64,000 nucleotides of DNA from CAVWDU01 sp963840725 (GCA_963840725.1 CAWIZY010000028.1:124001-188000); one strand, 5' to 3'; positions 1 to 9,455 are shown, counted from the first letter of the stretch. A program made the numbers and translations. The notes: generated from the letters alone by a model not told the origin.

Positions 1-285
1 ATATACGTACCCGAAGGCTCCAATTTTGTCGGCCAGACCATCAGAGAAACCCAACTGCTGGAACGCGACATCAATACACTAACACTCTATCGAGGAGCTA
101 AGGTCATCCCCAATCCCCGTTCCGACCGCATACTGGAGGCCGGTGACAAATTGCTCTGCTTTGGCAAGTTGGAGGAGATGCGCGGCATGATTCCGCTGCG
201 CACGAGACGCCGGAGACGACCCACCGTCCAGGAACTGGATACTGAACTGGGAGACCATGGTCACCAAGAGGACGCTAAGCGCTGA
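1..285 (+). CDS. C-terminal part of an RCK_C (TrkA-C) domain protein
   Basis: Open from the first base of the window in frame 1 to a TGA, so only the last 94 residues are visible. The stretch beginning with a valine-proline-glutamate-glycine-serine motif and continuing through 'LTLYRGAKVIPNPRSDRIL' and 'AGDKLLCFGKLEEM' is typical of the RCK_C/TrkA-C domain, the regulatory ligand-binding domain of K+ channels, TrkA and cation antiporters. It ends in an arginine-rich linker and an acidic/histidine tail. The stop lies about 11 bases inside the 3' end of the convergent antiporter gene. Which transporter or enzyme the domain belongs to cannot be told from this fragment. Confidence 0.7.
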   Translation: MYVPEGSNFVGQTIRETQLLERDINTLTLYRGAKVIPNPRSDRILEAGDKLLCFGKLEEMRGMIPLRTRRRRRPTVQELDTELGDHGHQEDAKR

Positions 286-1255
286 CCCGCCACACCATGT
301 AAACAAAATATGCCAACAGCAGGCCAAGGCCGACGCTGCGTGTCATACGGCCCTGGCCGAGGAAAAACACCACGATAATGAAGGCTGCGAGCAGTAGCGA
401 CACAGCCAAATCTACCAGGCCGCCATCGGGCACCGGCAGCGGGCGGACCAGCGCGCTCACCGGCAGAACAAATAACGCGTTGAATATGTTGGAGCCCACT
501 ACATTGCCCAGACACAAGTCCGGCTCGCGCCGGATGGCGGCAATCACAGACGTGATAAATTCCGGCAAACTGGTCCCCACTGCGACGATAACCAGGCCGA
601 CAATCACCGGTTGCAAGCCAAGCACTGTGGCGAGTTCAGCGCCTGCATCAATAGTAACTTGCCCGCCTGCGGTCAGGCAGATAATGCCAACTATGACGGC
701 CGCCCAGTCTCGTAGTATCCCCGCAGTTGCAGGCGCGGGCAGCTTTTCCTCCAGATCCAGTATTTTCTGCATCAGCGGGTCGGCCCGCCTGCGGAAAAAG
801 TCGGTGGCTGTCATGTAAATGAAGATGCCAAAAACCAGCAGCAGAATCAGCGCGTCGGCTCGGGTGAGCACTGGATCCAACCCAAGCAGCGGCCGGTCCA
901 GCGCCATGATCAGCAAAATAGTCGTGCCCAGCAACAGCAAGGGCAGCTCCCGACGCACGACCCCGCTCTCAATCGAGATAGGACTGAACAGCGCGGCGGT
1001 ACCCAGCACCAGACCGATATTCGCCAGATTGGAGCCAGTGACATTACCGAAAGCGAGCGCTGTCTGTCCCTCCACAGCGCCGACGACATTGACTACCAGC
1101 TCTGGCGCACTGGTGCCAAAGGCAACCACCGTGAGACCGACGACCAGGGGCGGCACACCGTAGTAACTGGCGATGGCCGATGCCCCGCTGACCACAACCG
1201 TGCCACCCACAAGTAGCAGAGTCAGGCCGAGCAAGAGAGTCAGGAATACCAGCAT
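275..1255 (-). CDS. CaCA-family calcium/sodium antiporter (YrbG-like)
   Basis: A 326-residue integral membrane protein with about ten hydrophobic segments. It carries the two inverted alpha-repeats that define the Ca2+:cation antiporter family: 'GTSAPELVVN' near residue 47 and 'GTSLPEFITS' near residue 228, each with the conserved acidic residue used in ion translocation. The charged loop between the halves (about residues 145-175) matches the usual cytoplasmic loop. Length and layout fit the bacterial YrbG/NCX-like group, which exchange Na+ or H+ for Ca2+ across the inner membrane. It is convergent with the RCK_C gene. The true substrate cannot be told from sequence. Confidence 0.9.
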   Translation of the reverse strand: MLVFLTLLLGLTLLLVGGTVVVSGASAIASYYGVPPLVVGLTVVAFGTSAPELVVNVVGAVEGQTALAFGNVTGSNLANIGLVLGTAALFSPISIESGVVRRELPLLLLGTTILLIMALDRPLLGLDPVLTRADALILLLVFGIFIYMTATDFFRRRADPLMQKILDLEEKLPAPATAGILRDWAAVIVGIICLTAGGQVTIDAGAELATVLGLQPVIVGLVIVAVGTSLPEFITSVIAAIRREPDLCLGNVVGSNIFNALFVLPVSALVRPLPVPDGGLVDLAVSLLLAAFIIVVFFLGQGRMTRSVGLGLLLAYFVYMVWRVSA

Positions 1256-1361
1256 ATTTCACAGCACTTTATGGACGGGTGCCAAAGCAAATGCTCCGCG
1301 CTCACAGGGCCCACCCGGAGTGTAGACCATAGCAGCTGCCGCGACACCGCCAATAGTCGGC

Positions 1362-2432
1362 TCAGGCGATTGGTGCGTCCGTGGCCTCCTGCTCGGGGTC
1401 CGGACCGATCTCCGCTTCGTGGGCCTCCTGAAACTCTTCAACCTGCCGCTCTACCACGCCGACCTTGCGTCCGTAAGCCGCCACATGAAACGCTGCATCG
1501 CCCTCGTACACCAGCGGAAGATTGGTGCGGCCGATCACCATGCCAGATACCGAGGAGACCAGTTCCGTTTCGGAACTGCCCAACGGGTCTGCAACAATGG
1601 CAATGACCTGGCCCTTGGTCACTTTTGCGCCCAGCGGCACCAGCGCGCGCAGAATTCCACTCTCGGGGGAACGCATCCAAATGGTCTCATCGCTCACTAG
1701 CGGTGGTGCGGGTGGCGTGCGGCGGCGGCTCTTGCCGAGCATGCCAATCGCACGCATGACGTTGATGATCCCCTTAACGCCAGCTCGGATGTACAATTCG
1801 TTGAAGCGCAAAGCCTCTCCCGCCTCGTACAGGAGAACCGGGACACCCGCCTCACCAGCGCAGGCCCGCAGGGAGCCGTCACGGATGCGCGCGTGAATAG
1901 CCAAAGGCACACCGAATGCCTCTGTCATCATCAAGGTCTCCGGATCATCGAGGTCTGCCCGAATCTGGGGGAAGTTGCTGCGGTGTCTGGCGCCGGTGTG
2001 CAGGTCGATACCGTGGGTGGATTTAGCGACAATCTCCCGCACAAAAGTATCCGCTACACGACCTGTCAGTGACCCCCGGCCCGAGCCGGGGAACGAACGA
2101 TTGAGATCGCGCCCATCGGGGAGATATCGGGAGTGGTTCACAAAGCCGTAGACATTGACAATAGGAATAGCCAGCAGGGTACCCCGGATACCTTTGAGCG
2201 CATTGTGCTGCAACAGACGCCGGATGATCTCGACACCGTTGATCTCGTCGCCATGGATCGCGGCACTCACGAACAGCGTCGGACCGGGCCGCTTGCCACG
2301 CAGTACCTTCGTTGCAATCGAGAGATCGTCATGGGTGTACATAGGCGCCACCGGGATGGAAACCGACACGCGTTCACCCGGCTTGACCAGCTGCCCGCCT
2401 ATCATCAAGCCCGAGTCTTCATTGGTCATCAC
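1362..2432 (-). CDS. Succinylglutamate desuccinylase/aspartoacylase family zinc hydrolase
   Basis: A 356-residue M14-like zinc carboxypeptidase-fold deacylase (AstE/AspA family). Visible zinc ligands are H60 and E63 in 'AAIHGDEINGVEI' and H145 in 'GIDLHTGARH'; the substrate-binding 'DLNRSFPG' is at about 109-116. The C-terminal third (about 255-335) looks like the biotinyl-lipoyl-like beta-barrel common in this subgroup. The first codon is GTG and the second ATG, so the start may be either. The GTG overlaps the stop of the upstream rimB-like gene, so the two are translationally coupled. In many gammaproteobacteria this gene sits with rimB and rimK; the substrate is unknown, and an N-acyl or glutamyl amide is a guess. 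Confidence 0.88.
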   Translation of the reverse strand: MMTNEDSGLMIGGQLVKPGERVSVSIPVAPMYTHDDLSIATKVLRGKRPGPTLFVSAAIHGDEINGVEIIRRLLQHNALKGIRGTLLAIPIVNVYGFVNHSRYLPDGRDLNRSFPGSGRGSLTGRVADTFVREIVAKSTHGIDLHTGARHRSNFPQIRADLDDPETLMMTEAFGVPLAIHARIRDGSLRACAGEAGVPVLLYEAGEALRFNELYIRAGVKGIINVMRAIGMLGKSRRRTPPAPPLVSDETIWMRSPESGILRALVPLGAKVTKGQVIAIVADPLGSSETELVSSVSGMVIGRTNLPLVYEGDAAFHVAAYGRKVGVVERQVEEFQEAHEAEIGPDPEQEATDAPIA

Positions 2433-2995
2433 AGATCATCCCGAAGGTCGCCGCGCCCGGCCGTTTTTCCCGGCGCTTCATCTGAGTCGCGGCTCCCGGA
2501 GCGGCGGCTCCCGGAGCGGCGGCTCCCGGAGCGGCGGCTCCCGGAACGCTTTCGAGGGCGCCTGCCACACAAAAAAGAGCTCGCCGGGTCTACTACATAA
2601 CGACCTCGCATTGCAGTACGCCCCAGTAAAACCCGAAATTTCATGGTGTCCCGGTCGGTCAATGTGACCTCAGCAAGCTGCCTGACTCCGGCAATTTCCA
2701 GGGTAGTTTCGATCACATAGCGCAATTCTTCATGTCCACCCGAGTCACGTACCTGGCGTTGATCCAAAACCGGGGCCTCACAGCGAATTTCCTCCGTGGT
2801 CGATTTTTGCTCAGGATGAATCGCGAAGCGCACCCACGGCTTCCCGTCGCGTTCGAAGGGCTCGACCCAGAATGCATGCAACGAGCTGGTGCGGGCTCCC
2901 GTATCCACCTTGGCCTTGATCAGCGAAATACCCAGGTCTGGAAATCCGATCCATTCGCGCCAGCCCAACGTTTTCAATGCCGTCATCGCCTTCAT
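2429..2995 (-). CDS. rimB: RimB-like putative ATP-dependent zinc protease with a repeat-expanded C-terminus
   Basis: Start chosen at the ATG at 2995 because a GGGAG ribosome site lies just upstream; a longer open frame exists but its extra N-terminus is not protein-like. The core has the retropepsin-like 'VDTGARTSSLHA' motif (D31) and 'RVLLGRTAMRGRYVVDP', diagnostic of the RimB/DUF785 family, proposed to proteolyse RimK-glutamylated S6. The normal family end (around 'VDPASSFLCG') is followed by a tail of about 38 residues made of RSGSR repeats, encoded by a 15-bp minisatellite. The stop overlaps the deacylase start. No rimK gene lies between the two, although that is a common arrangement. Protein chemistry of the repeat tail is unknown. 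Confidence 0.82.
   Translation of the reverse strand: MKAMTALKTLGWREWIGFPDLGISLIKAKVDTGARTSSLHAFWVEPFERDGKPWVRFAIHPEQKSTTEEIRCEAPVLDQRQVRDSGGHEELRYVIETTLEIAGVRQLAEVTLTDRDTMKFRVLLGRTAMRGRYVVDPASSFLCGRRPRKRSGSRRSGSRRSGSRRSGSRDSDEAPGKTAGRGDLRDDL
2491..2549. repeat. 15-bp minisatellite inside rimB, 4 copies
   Basis: The unit GGCTCCCGGAGCGGC is present three times exactly, plus a fourth near copy ending at 2549. Being a multiple of three, it adds RSGSR pentapeptides to the C-terminus of the RimB-like protein without shifting frame. Two other genes in this window carry similarly sized 15-bp arrays. Confidence 0.95.
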
Positions 2996-3430
2996 CTGCT
3001 CCCTGCGTCGCCTGGGACTGCTCGATAAATCATAGCCTGCTGAACCTCCTGCGAAAGCCCGCGTCATCGGTTTGCACATTACCACGAACCGAAGCCAACT
3101 GCGCTGCAGATTATTGATGATTCGTCGCCATCGGGTAACACGGCCCCAGCATGATCGGCTCGGGCCGATGTTCCCCAGCTGCACACTGCGCACGGCATTC
3201 GAGCAACGGCTGGAACGCGCTAACAAAGCGCATCGTCATTGACAGAGTGTCCAACCCCTGTCCCGACACGCTATTTCGGCGCCAACGGAGAGGCTCGATA
3301 TTTAGCCCCTTCTTGGCTATGCTACGGGGTTTAGTTGAGCTGCCATATGAGTGGTGGCCAATGCGCGTCCGGCGATAATAAGCCTGTAACCCTGCAGCGA
3401 TGAAGCTGCCCCGACTCGGGAATAATACCA
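2996..3430. other. Intergenic region between rimB and the PQQ dehydrogenase
   Basis: 435 bases between divergent genes. It must hold both promoters. I see no convincing sigma-70 pair, hairpin or conserved ORF; the short frames here lack recognisable domains and good ribosome sites. Confidence 0.5.
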
Positions 3431-5554
3431 GTGAAACTACCGCTCTTTTTTTCTGTCCTTTTGATCTGTCTGCCCACAACACCGGGTTGGGCCGCAGCGG
3501 TTGATGGCAAGCGCCTGACTGCAGCGGAGCCGGGCAACTGGCTCAGCCACGGACGCACCTACGGCGAAGAACGTTTCTCGCCGCTGAACAAGGTCAGCGA
3601 CGGGAACGTCGATAAACTGGGCCTGGCCTGGACCTACAAGTACGAATTAGACCGCGTGGTAGAGGCAACACCCATTGTGGTCGACGGTGTGATGTACACC
3701 ACCGGCGCCTACAGCATGGTGTATGCGCTGGATGCGAAAACAGGCAAGCAGCTATGGCGCTACGACCCGGAGGTCTGGCGTGGCGTGCAGGGTCGCGGCT
3801 GCTGTGACGCAGCGAACCGCGGCGTGGCGGTCTGGCAGGACAAAGTCTATGTGGGGGTCTACGATGGCCGGCTGGAGGCTCTGGACGCCAAGTCCGGCAA
3901 GAAAGTCTGGTCGGTTGATACGCTCATCGACAAGGACCGTAACTACACCATCTCCGGCGCACCCCGAGTTGTCAAGGGTAAAGTCATCATCGGCAACGGT
4001 GGGGCTGAGTTCGGCGTGCGCGGTTACATCACTGCCTACGACGCTGACACCGGGGACCAGGCCTGGCGCTTCTTCACTGTTCCCGGCGACCCAGCCAAAG
4101 GTGACGAAAGTGACACCATCACCATGATCCGCAAGACCTGGCATGGTGATCAATACTGGAGCCAGGGCGGTGGCGGCACCGTTTGGGATTCCATGGCCTA
4201 CGACCCGGACCTCGACCTCCTTTACATCGGGGTGGGTAACGGATCGCTCTGGAACTACAAGCTGCGCTCAGAAGGCAAGGGCGACAACCTCTTCGTGTCC
4301 TCCATCGTGGCGTTGCGACCGGATAGCGGAGACTACGTTTGGCACTATCAAACGACACCGGGTGACGCCTGGGACTACACCGCGACACAGCACATCATCG
4401 TCACGGAACTTCCGGTCGACGGTAAAGCCCGCAAGGTCGTTATGCAGGCACCGAAAAACGGCTTCTTCTATGTCCTCGACGCCGCCACAGGCGAATTTAT
4501 TTCGGCAGAAAAGTTCGGTCAGGTCACCTGGGCCAAGGGAATTGACCCTAAGACCGGGCGACCGATAGTCGACGTCGAGGCGGCCGACTACTGGACCAAG
4601 GGTGAGCCCAAAATCGTGCTGCCAGGCTCTCAGGGCGCACACAACTGGCCGCCGATGAGTTTCAACCCCGATACAGGCCTGGTCTACATTCCCCAACAGG
4701 TTACCCTGGAAAACTTCGACCCGCTGGAGACCGCCGACCCGATCCGGACCGGCGTGCTCAATCTTGGCATTGAGGTGCCTGTTGTTCCAGAAACCCAGGC
4801 CGCCATCGCCGAGCTGTCGCAGCTGTACCGGGGCAACCTGGTGGCCTGGGACCCGGTGAAACAGGAGGCCCGCTGGACCCAGCCCCACGAGCATATTCAC
4901 AACAGCGGCACCCTGAGCACGGCTGGCAATCTGGTGTTTCAAGGCACCGCTGATGGGCGTGTAGTGGCCTACAGCGCAGACAAGGGCGAGAAGCTGTGGG
5001 AACGGGAAGTGTCCAGCGGTGTGGTAGCGGGCCCCGTGAGCTACGAGGTCGACGGGGAGCAATACGTCGCCTTCAACGTGGGCTGGGGTGGCGCGTTTCC
5101 CATTACCTTTGGCGCGCTGGCGCAACTCGCCAAAGTCGTACCCGATTCCCGGCTCTATGTGTTCAAGCTGAACGGCAAAGGCGAAATGCCCAGGGTTACC
5201 CGACGAGAACTGACTCCACCCAGCCCCCCTGAGGTAGTCGCTGACGCGTCCGCATTGGCGGAAGGCAAGGACCTGTTCAGTAAGCACTGCGGCGCCTGTC
5301 ATGGTTTGTCGGCTATCAGTGCGGGCATCATTCCGGATCTGCGCTACCTTTCCGATGAGCAGCACGAGCTGTTCCTGCCCACGGTGTATGGTGGCCTGCG
5401 CTCCCATCAGGGCATGCCGCCCTTCGGCAATATTCTGGAAGCCAAGCAGGTGGAGGCAATTCATCAATACGTCATCCAGCGCAGTCATGATCTGCGAGAT
5501 GAACTAATGGACGAAAAAACCGCCGCTGCTGATGGGCAATCCCCACCCGGGTAG
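3431..5554 (+). CDS. PQQ-dependent quinohemoprotein alcohol dehydrogenase
   Basis: A 707-residue periplasmic enzyme: signal peptide (residues 1-22, cut after 'GWA'), an eight-bladed PQQ propeller, and a C-terminal class I cytochrome c domain with CGACH at 620-624. The vicinal disulfide-forming pair C124-C125 in 'GRGCCDAANRG', the calcium/PQQ ligand stretch 'GNGGAEFGVRG', 'GVGNGSLWN' and 'TPGDAWDYTATQ' with the catalytic Asp are all present. The fused haem marks it as type II: it oxidises alcohols (or related substrates) and passes electrons through the haem to an external acceptor such as a soluble cytochrome or azurin. A strong terminator follows directly, so it is probably monocistronic. 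Substrate is not predictable from sequence. Confidence 0.95.
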   Translation: MKLPLFFSVLLICLPTTPGWAAAVDGKRLTAAEPGNWLSHGRTYGEERFSPLNKVSDGNVDKLGLAWTYKYELDRVVEATPIVVDGVMYTTGAYSMVYALDAKTGKQLWRYDPEVWRGVQGRGCCDAANRGVAVWQDKVYVGVYDGRLEALDAKSGKKVWSVDTLIDKDRNYTISGAPRVVKGKVIIGNGGAEFGVRGYITAYDADTGDQAWRFFTVPGDPAKGDESDTITMIRKTWHGDQYWSQGGGGTVWDSMAYDPDLDLLYIGVGNGSLWNYKLRSEGKGDNLFVSSIVALRPDSGDYVWHYQTTPGDAWDYTATQHIIVTELPVDGKARKVVMQAPKNGFFYVLDAATGEFISAEKFGQVTWAKGIDPKTGRPIVDVEAADYWTKGEPKIVLPGSQGAHNWPPMSFNPDTGLVYIPQQVTLENFDPLETADPIRTGVLNLGIEVPVVPETQAAIAELSQLYRGNLVAWDPVKQEARWTQPHEHIHNSGTLSTAGNLVFQGTADGRVVAYSADKGEKLWEREVSSGVVAGPVSYEVDGEQYVAFNVGWGGAFPITFGALAQLAKVVPDSRLYVFKLNGKGEMPRVTRRELTPPSPPEVVADASALAEGKDLFSKHCGACHGLSAISAGIIPDLRYLSDEQHELFLPTVYGGLRSHQGMPPFGNILEAKQVEAIHQYVIQRSHDLRDELMDEKTAAADGQSPPG

Positions 5555-5573
5555 ATAGCGCCCATCGGTCATC

Positions 5574-5608
5574 AACCCCGACAGGCCCATCGCCTCTCGG
5601 GGTTTTTT
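5574..5608 (+). terminator. Rho-independent terminator of the PQQ dehydrogenase gene
   Basis: Perfect 8-bp stem, AACCCCGA (5574-5581) with TCGGGGTT (5597-5604), a 15-base loop, then a run of T. It lies 20 bases after the stop codon. Confidence 0.92.
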
Positions 5609-5685
5609 GACCCGGCGATATCTCTCACCTGACGGACTGAGGCACGCAGGCTATCGCGTGCTTAGCGTCGGTGTCACCTCGAACC

Positions 5686-5758
5686 CGGGGCTTGGTCCAG
5701 CCAGGCCTGGCCTGGCTTGGTCCTGCCTGCACCGGTCCGGCCGGGTCCAGTCCGGGGC
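5686..5758. repeat. GC-rich low-complexity tract (CCTGG/CCGG-rich)
   Basis: A degenerate series of short CCTGG, CTTGG and TCCGG-like words between the terminator and the YgjV-like gene. No clear unit length and no coding signal; probably slippage-derived. Confidence 0.5.
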
Positions 5759-5761
5759 ATT

Positions 5762-6274
5762 CTAACGACGACGATCTCTGAGATAGCCACGAAGATAGTG
5801 TCGATAATAGCCCACACAATTGCTACCGAAAAAAAACAGTTCCAGCAAGACGCCGGCCGGAGTCTTGATGATTAGATTGTGTACCACCATCAATAGCGTA
5901 GCTAGCATCATCAGCAGCCGGAACCGTTGATCCGAGGACTGAAATGCACCCACAGTACTGATTGAAGATGCGGCGGTCACCAGCACGCTGGTGACCCCGT
6001 CAAAAGTGGCCAGAGCCGTGGCCATAATCAAGCCAAGAAACACCAGCATCCAGATTTTCGAACGGGAAAAAATCGCCGTGGTAAATCGCACGCTGGCGAT
6101 CAGGGCGATCACTGATGCCGTATAGGTCTCCAGTAGCCAGAAATGGGCAGCGATGAGTATCGAGGCGCAACTGAGACAGACCAACACCCGGTTCTTTTCT
6201 CGAAACTGAAATGAGGCCAGATCGAAGCAGAACGCCAGACCAATCAGGCACTGGGAGAGCTGAAAACTGGTGAT
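5762..6274 (-). CDS. YgjV-family inner membrane protein, probable non-AUG (ATC) start
   Basis: A hydrophobic protein of about 170 residues with four to five membrane segments, resembling the YgjV family (unknown function, about 180 residues). Motifs include 'AAHFWLLETYTASVIALI' and the C-terminal 'LLMMLATLLMVVHNL'. The first ATG/GTG-type codon in frame is a GTG at 6187, which would remove the first membrane helix. The frame stays open and family-like upstream ('FQLSQCLIGLAFCFD') to an ATC at 6274-6272, preceded at ordinary distance by GGGGAG. I take that ATC as the likely start or a mutated ATG. If the ATC does not work, the gene is N-terminally truncated or decaying. Confidence 0.65.
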   Translation of the reverse strand: MTSFQLSQCLIGLAFCFDLASFQFREKNRVLVCLSCASILIAAHFWLLETYTASVIALIASVRFTTAIFSRSKIWMLVFLGLIMATALATFDGVTSVLVTAASSISTVGAFQSSDQRFRLLMMLATLLMVVHNLIIKTPAGVLLELFFFGSNCVGYYRHYLRGYLRDRRR

Positions 6275-6356
6275 GCTATCTCCCCGAATATTTCATCATT
6301 GCAGCTTGAAGGCAGCGGCATGACGACCGACGGCAGCAACGAGCTTTAATTTACCG

Positions 6357-9300
6357 CTAAACGCCGGGGTCAATCACTTTTGCAGCTACAGTCACATTTT
6401 CCGCGTCTGGCATATCCTTTCGCGCAAGCACACGATAGGCTGCAGGCACTACGTAAAGAGAGAGGAATGAACCGAGCAACATGCCCCCGATAACAGCCAG
6501 GCCCAGGGGAACCCGACTCTGGGAGCCGGCACCCAACGCCAGTGCAATGGGTAGGGTACCCAGCACCGTGGATAGTGTGGTCATCAGGATGGGCCGAAAG
6601 CGGGCAGCGGCCGCCTCCTCCACTGCGTCGGCGATGCTCAGTCCGGACATGCGGCGCTGGTTGGCAAATTCAACGATCAGGATACCATTTTTAGTCACCA
6701 GCCCAATCAGCATGATAAGACCGATCTGGGAAAAAATGTTGAGCGTTTGGCCAAAGTACCACAGAAACAGCAGGCCGCCGGTAATCGCCATAGGCACAGT
6801 CAGCATAATTGCCAGAGGGTCTCGAAAGCTTTCGAACTGGGCGGAAAGCACTAGATAGATCAGCAACAAGGCGAGTAAGAATACAAACGCGAGGCTGCTC
6901 CCCGTCTCGTCAAATTCCCGCGATTGCCCCGCCAGTTCCGTGGCAAAAGACTCATCGAGAACCTGAGACGCCACTTCACGCATCGCCTCAATACCATCGC
7001 CCAAGGCCACACCCGCCGCCAGGTTGGCCGAAAAAGTCGCCGCGGTGAATCGGTTGAAGCGGTACAATACAGGCGCAGCGCTCTCCTCGCGCACTGTCAC
7101 GAGGTTGTCTATCGGTATAAGACTGCCATCACTGCCACGTACCGACAGGCGCGACAGATCCGTAGGATCATCTCTGGCTGAACGCACCATCTGCCCGATG
7201 ATCTCGTACTGCTCGCCATCACGCAGGAAGTAACCAAAGCGCTGTCCACTGAAGGAAGCCTGGACGATGTCGGCAATCTCCCGAGTGCTAACACCGAGGG
7301 CATCGGCGCGGTCGCGGTCGATGTCCAGCAAAAGCTCAGGCTGGTTGAATACCAGGTTCACGTCAACAAAGCTGAACGCGGGATGTTCCCGCGCTCGCGC
7401 CAGGAATTCCGGCAGCGCCTCGCGCAGTTTTTCAATATCTGTGTTCTGCACCACGAACTGCACGGGCAGGCCGCGACCGCCCACATTGATCGTATCGAGC
7501 TGGCGCACAAACGCCTGCATTTCAGGCATGCCCGCAAGCTTACTGCCAACCATCGCCGCTATCTCTGCCTGAGTCTGGGAGCGTTCCTCAGGCTGCTTGA
7601 GCACGATCCGTGAAAAACCGGTGTTGGTTGTCATGGAGGCACCAAACCCGGGCGAGGTCACCGTAATCACCGACGCTACCTGGTCACCCACAGTCTCGCG
7701 CACCACGCGGTCGTACTTGGTCATGGCGTCAAACATGTAGTCGTAGCCCGCGCCCTCCGGACCCTTGGATTGGACCACCAGCATGCTGCGGTCTTCCAGG
7801 GGTGCCAGCTCTTCAGGCAGTGTTTGATAAATCACCGCCATCAGGCCCAGGCAGGCCAGCAATATCAGTGGCGACCAACTCCGGTGGCGAAGGAATGCCC
7901 TTAACGATTGACGGTAGCTCTCCGACAAGCCCAGGAAAAAAGGTTCTGTTTTACGGTATATCAAGGGGTGCTGAGCACGGTTCTTTAAAAAGCGGGCACA
8001 CAGCATTGGCGCGAGGGTAAGCGCCACAAACGACGAAATGATCACCGCCGCTGCCAAAGTCACCCCGAACTCTCTGAACAGAACACCGGTCAGGCCGCCG
8101 AGAAAAATCAGCGGTGCAAACACGGCAATCAAGGCCAGCGTTGTGGCGATTACAGCAAAGAATATCTCCTTCACGCCCTCGGCTCCTGCCACGGCGGGAC
8201 GTTCGCCAGACTCAATACGTTTGTAAATGTTCTCAACCACCACGATGGCATCATCTACCACCAGCCCGATGGCCAGCACCATGCCCAGCAGGGTTAATAC
8301 GTTAATAGAGAAGCCGGCGAGATATAAAACGAAAAAGGTGCCTATCAGAGCAATGGGGATAGTCACGATAGGAATGATCGCCGTACGCCATTCACGTAGA
8401 AAGGCGTATATGGTCCCGCACACCAACAACAACGCCAGCACCAGAGTCTGGATAACCTCACGGATACTGGCGCGAATAAACTCACTGTCGTCGAAGCCGA
8501 TCGCCGTTTCAATATCCGCGGGCAGGTCACGCTCTATAATCGCAAGCCGTCGATAGAACTCGTCGGCAATCGCTATTTCATTGGCGCCCGTTTGCGGGCG
8601 CAGCACCACGCCAACCATACTGACACCGTTACGGCGCAGCACGGTTCGCTCATTCAAGGGGCCCAACTCAGCGTAGCCCACGTCACGAAAGCGGACCACT
8701 TTATCGCCAACTCGCTTGACCACCCGGTCGGCGAATTCGATCGGCTGATCGCCCAGCCTGCCCAGAGTCCGGATATTGAGGTCAATGGCCTGCCCCTCCA
8801 GACGCCCGGTGGGCAGTTCCACATTCGCGGCCTGAAAGGCATTGCGAACGTCGATAGCAGTCAGCCCGTGGGCTGCCATGGCGTCCGGGTCCAGCCACAA
8901 CCTCATGGCGTATTCCTTGTACCCCCACATTTCCACTTTGCCGACGCCGCTGATTGTCTCAAACCGTGTCTTGAAGAGATTGTCCGCCAGCGCGCTGAGC
9001 TCCAGCAAGCTTCGCTGGTCACTGCGCACTGTGAGAAATACGATAGGATCCCCATCCGCCTCGGCTTTGGTAACGGTTGGAGCTTCGGCGTCGGTCGGGA
9101 GACGCCGCACAGCGGAACCCACCCGGTCGCGCACATCGTTGGCGGCACGGTCCAGGTCATCCCCCAGTCGGAACTCCGTGGATACTGTGCTCAGACCCTC
9201 GCGACTGACCGATTTCATAGTGCGGATACCGGCCACGGTATTGAGCTCTTCCTCGAGGCTCTCAGTGATCTGATTTTCGATCACCGTGGCATTGGCCCCC

Positions 9301-9455
9301 GGATACACAGTCTGCACGGTTATGATAGGTCGTTGTGCCTGGGGAAACTCCCGCACACCCAACTCCCGCATCCCGATAATACCGAATACAACGATCACGA
9401 TGGACATGACCACCGCCAGCACCGGTCGCCGGATGCTGAGCTCATGAAGACCCAT
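6357..9455 (-). CDS. RND-family efflux pump, inner membrane permease
   Basis: A 1032-residue AcrB/MexB-type proton antiporter. The order is TM1 ('RRPVLAVVMSIVIVVFG'), first porter loop, TM2-6, second porter loop, TM8-12. The proton-relay Asp pair is in 'GLVVDDAIVVVENIY' (about residue 405). 'TVYPGANATVIENQITESLE' and 'LGMVLAIG' are family hallmarks of HAE-type drug exporters rather than metal (HME) pumps. Its ATG overlaps the stop of the adaptor gene by one base, so the two form an operon. No TolC-like outer membrane factor lies nearby; a genomic TolC is presumably shared. Substrates unknown. Confidence 0.95.
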   Translation of the reverse strand: MGLHELSIRRPVLAVVMSIVIVVFGIIGMRELGVREFPQAQRPIITVQTVYPGANATVIENQITESLEEELNTVAGIRTMKSVSREGLSTVSTEFRLGDDLDRAANDVRDRVGSAVRRLPTDAEAPTVTKAEADGDPIVFLTVRSDQRSLLELSALADNLFKTRFETISGVGKVEMWGYKEYAMRLWLDPDAMAAHGLTAIDVRNAFQAANVELPTGRLEGQAIDLNIRTLGRLGDQPIEFADRVVKRVGDKVVRFRDVGYAELGPLNERTVLRRNGVSMVGVVLRPQTGANEIAIADEFYRRLAIIERDLPADIETAIGFDDSEFIRASIREVIQTLVLALLLVCGTIYAFLREWRTAIIPIVTIPIALIGTFFVLYLAGFSINVLTLLGMVLAIGLVVDDAIVVVENIYKRIESGERPAVAGAEGVKEIFFAVIATTLALIAVFAPLIFLGGLTGVLFREFGVTLAAAVIISSFVALTLAPMLCARFLKNRAQHPLIYRKTEPFFLGLSESYRQSLRAFLRHRSWSPLILLACLGLMAVIYQTLPEELAPLEDRSMLVVQSKGPEGAGYDYMFDAMTKYDRVVRETVGDQVASVITVTSPGFGASMTTNTGFSRIVLKQPEERSQTQAEIAAMVGSKLAGMPEMQAFVRQLDTINVGGRGLPVQFVVQNTDIEKLREALPEFLARAREHPAFSFVDVNLVFNQPELLLDIDRDRADALGVSTREIADIVQASFSGQRFGYFLRDGEQYEIIGQMVRSARDDPTDLSRLSVRGSDGSLIPIDNLVTVREESAAPVLYRFNRFTAATFSANLAAGVALGDGIEAMREVASQVLDESFATELAGQSREFDETGSSLAFVFLLALLLIYLVLSAQFESFRDPLAIMLTVPMAITGGLLFLWYFGQTLNIFSQIGLIMLIGLVTKNGILIVEFANQRRMSGLSIADAVEEAAAARFRPILMTTLSTVLGTLPIALALGAGSQSRVPLGLAVIGGMLLGSFLSLYVVPAAYRVLARKDMPDAENVTVAAKVIDPGV

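Noticed and set aside
3111..3482. Minus-strand 123-codon frame before the PQQ gene
   Set aside because: No ribosome site or domain and it overlaps the start of the PQQ gene.
4268..5488. Minus-strand frame of 406 codons
   Set aside because: Antisense shadow of the PQQ dehydrogenase, which has complete catalytic motifs.
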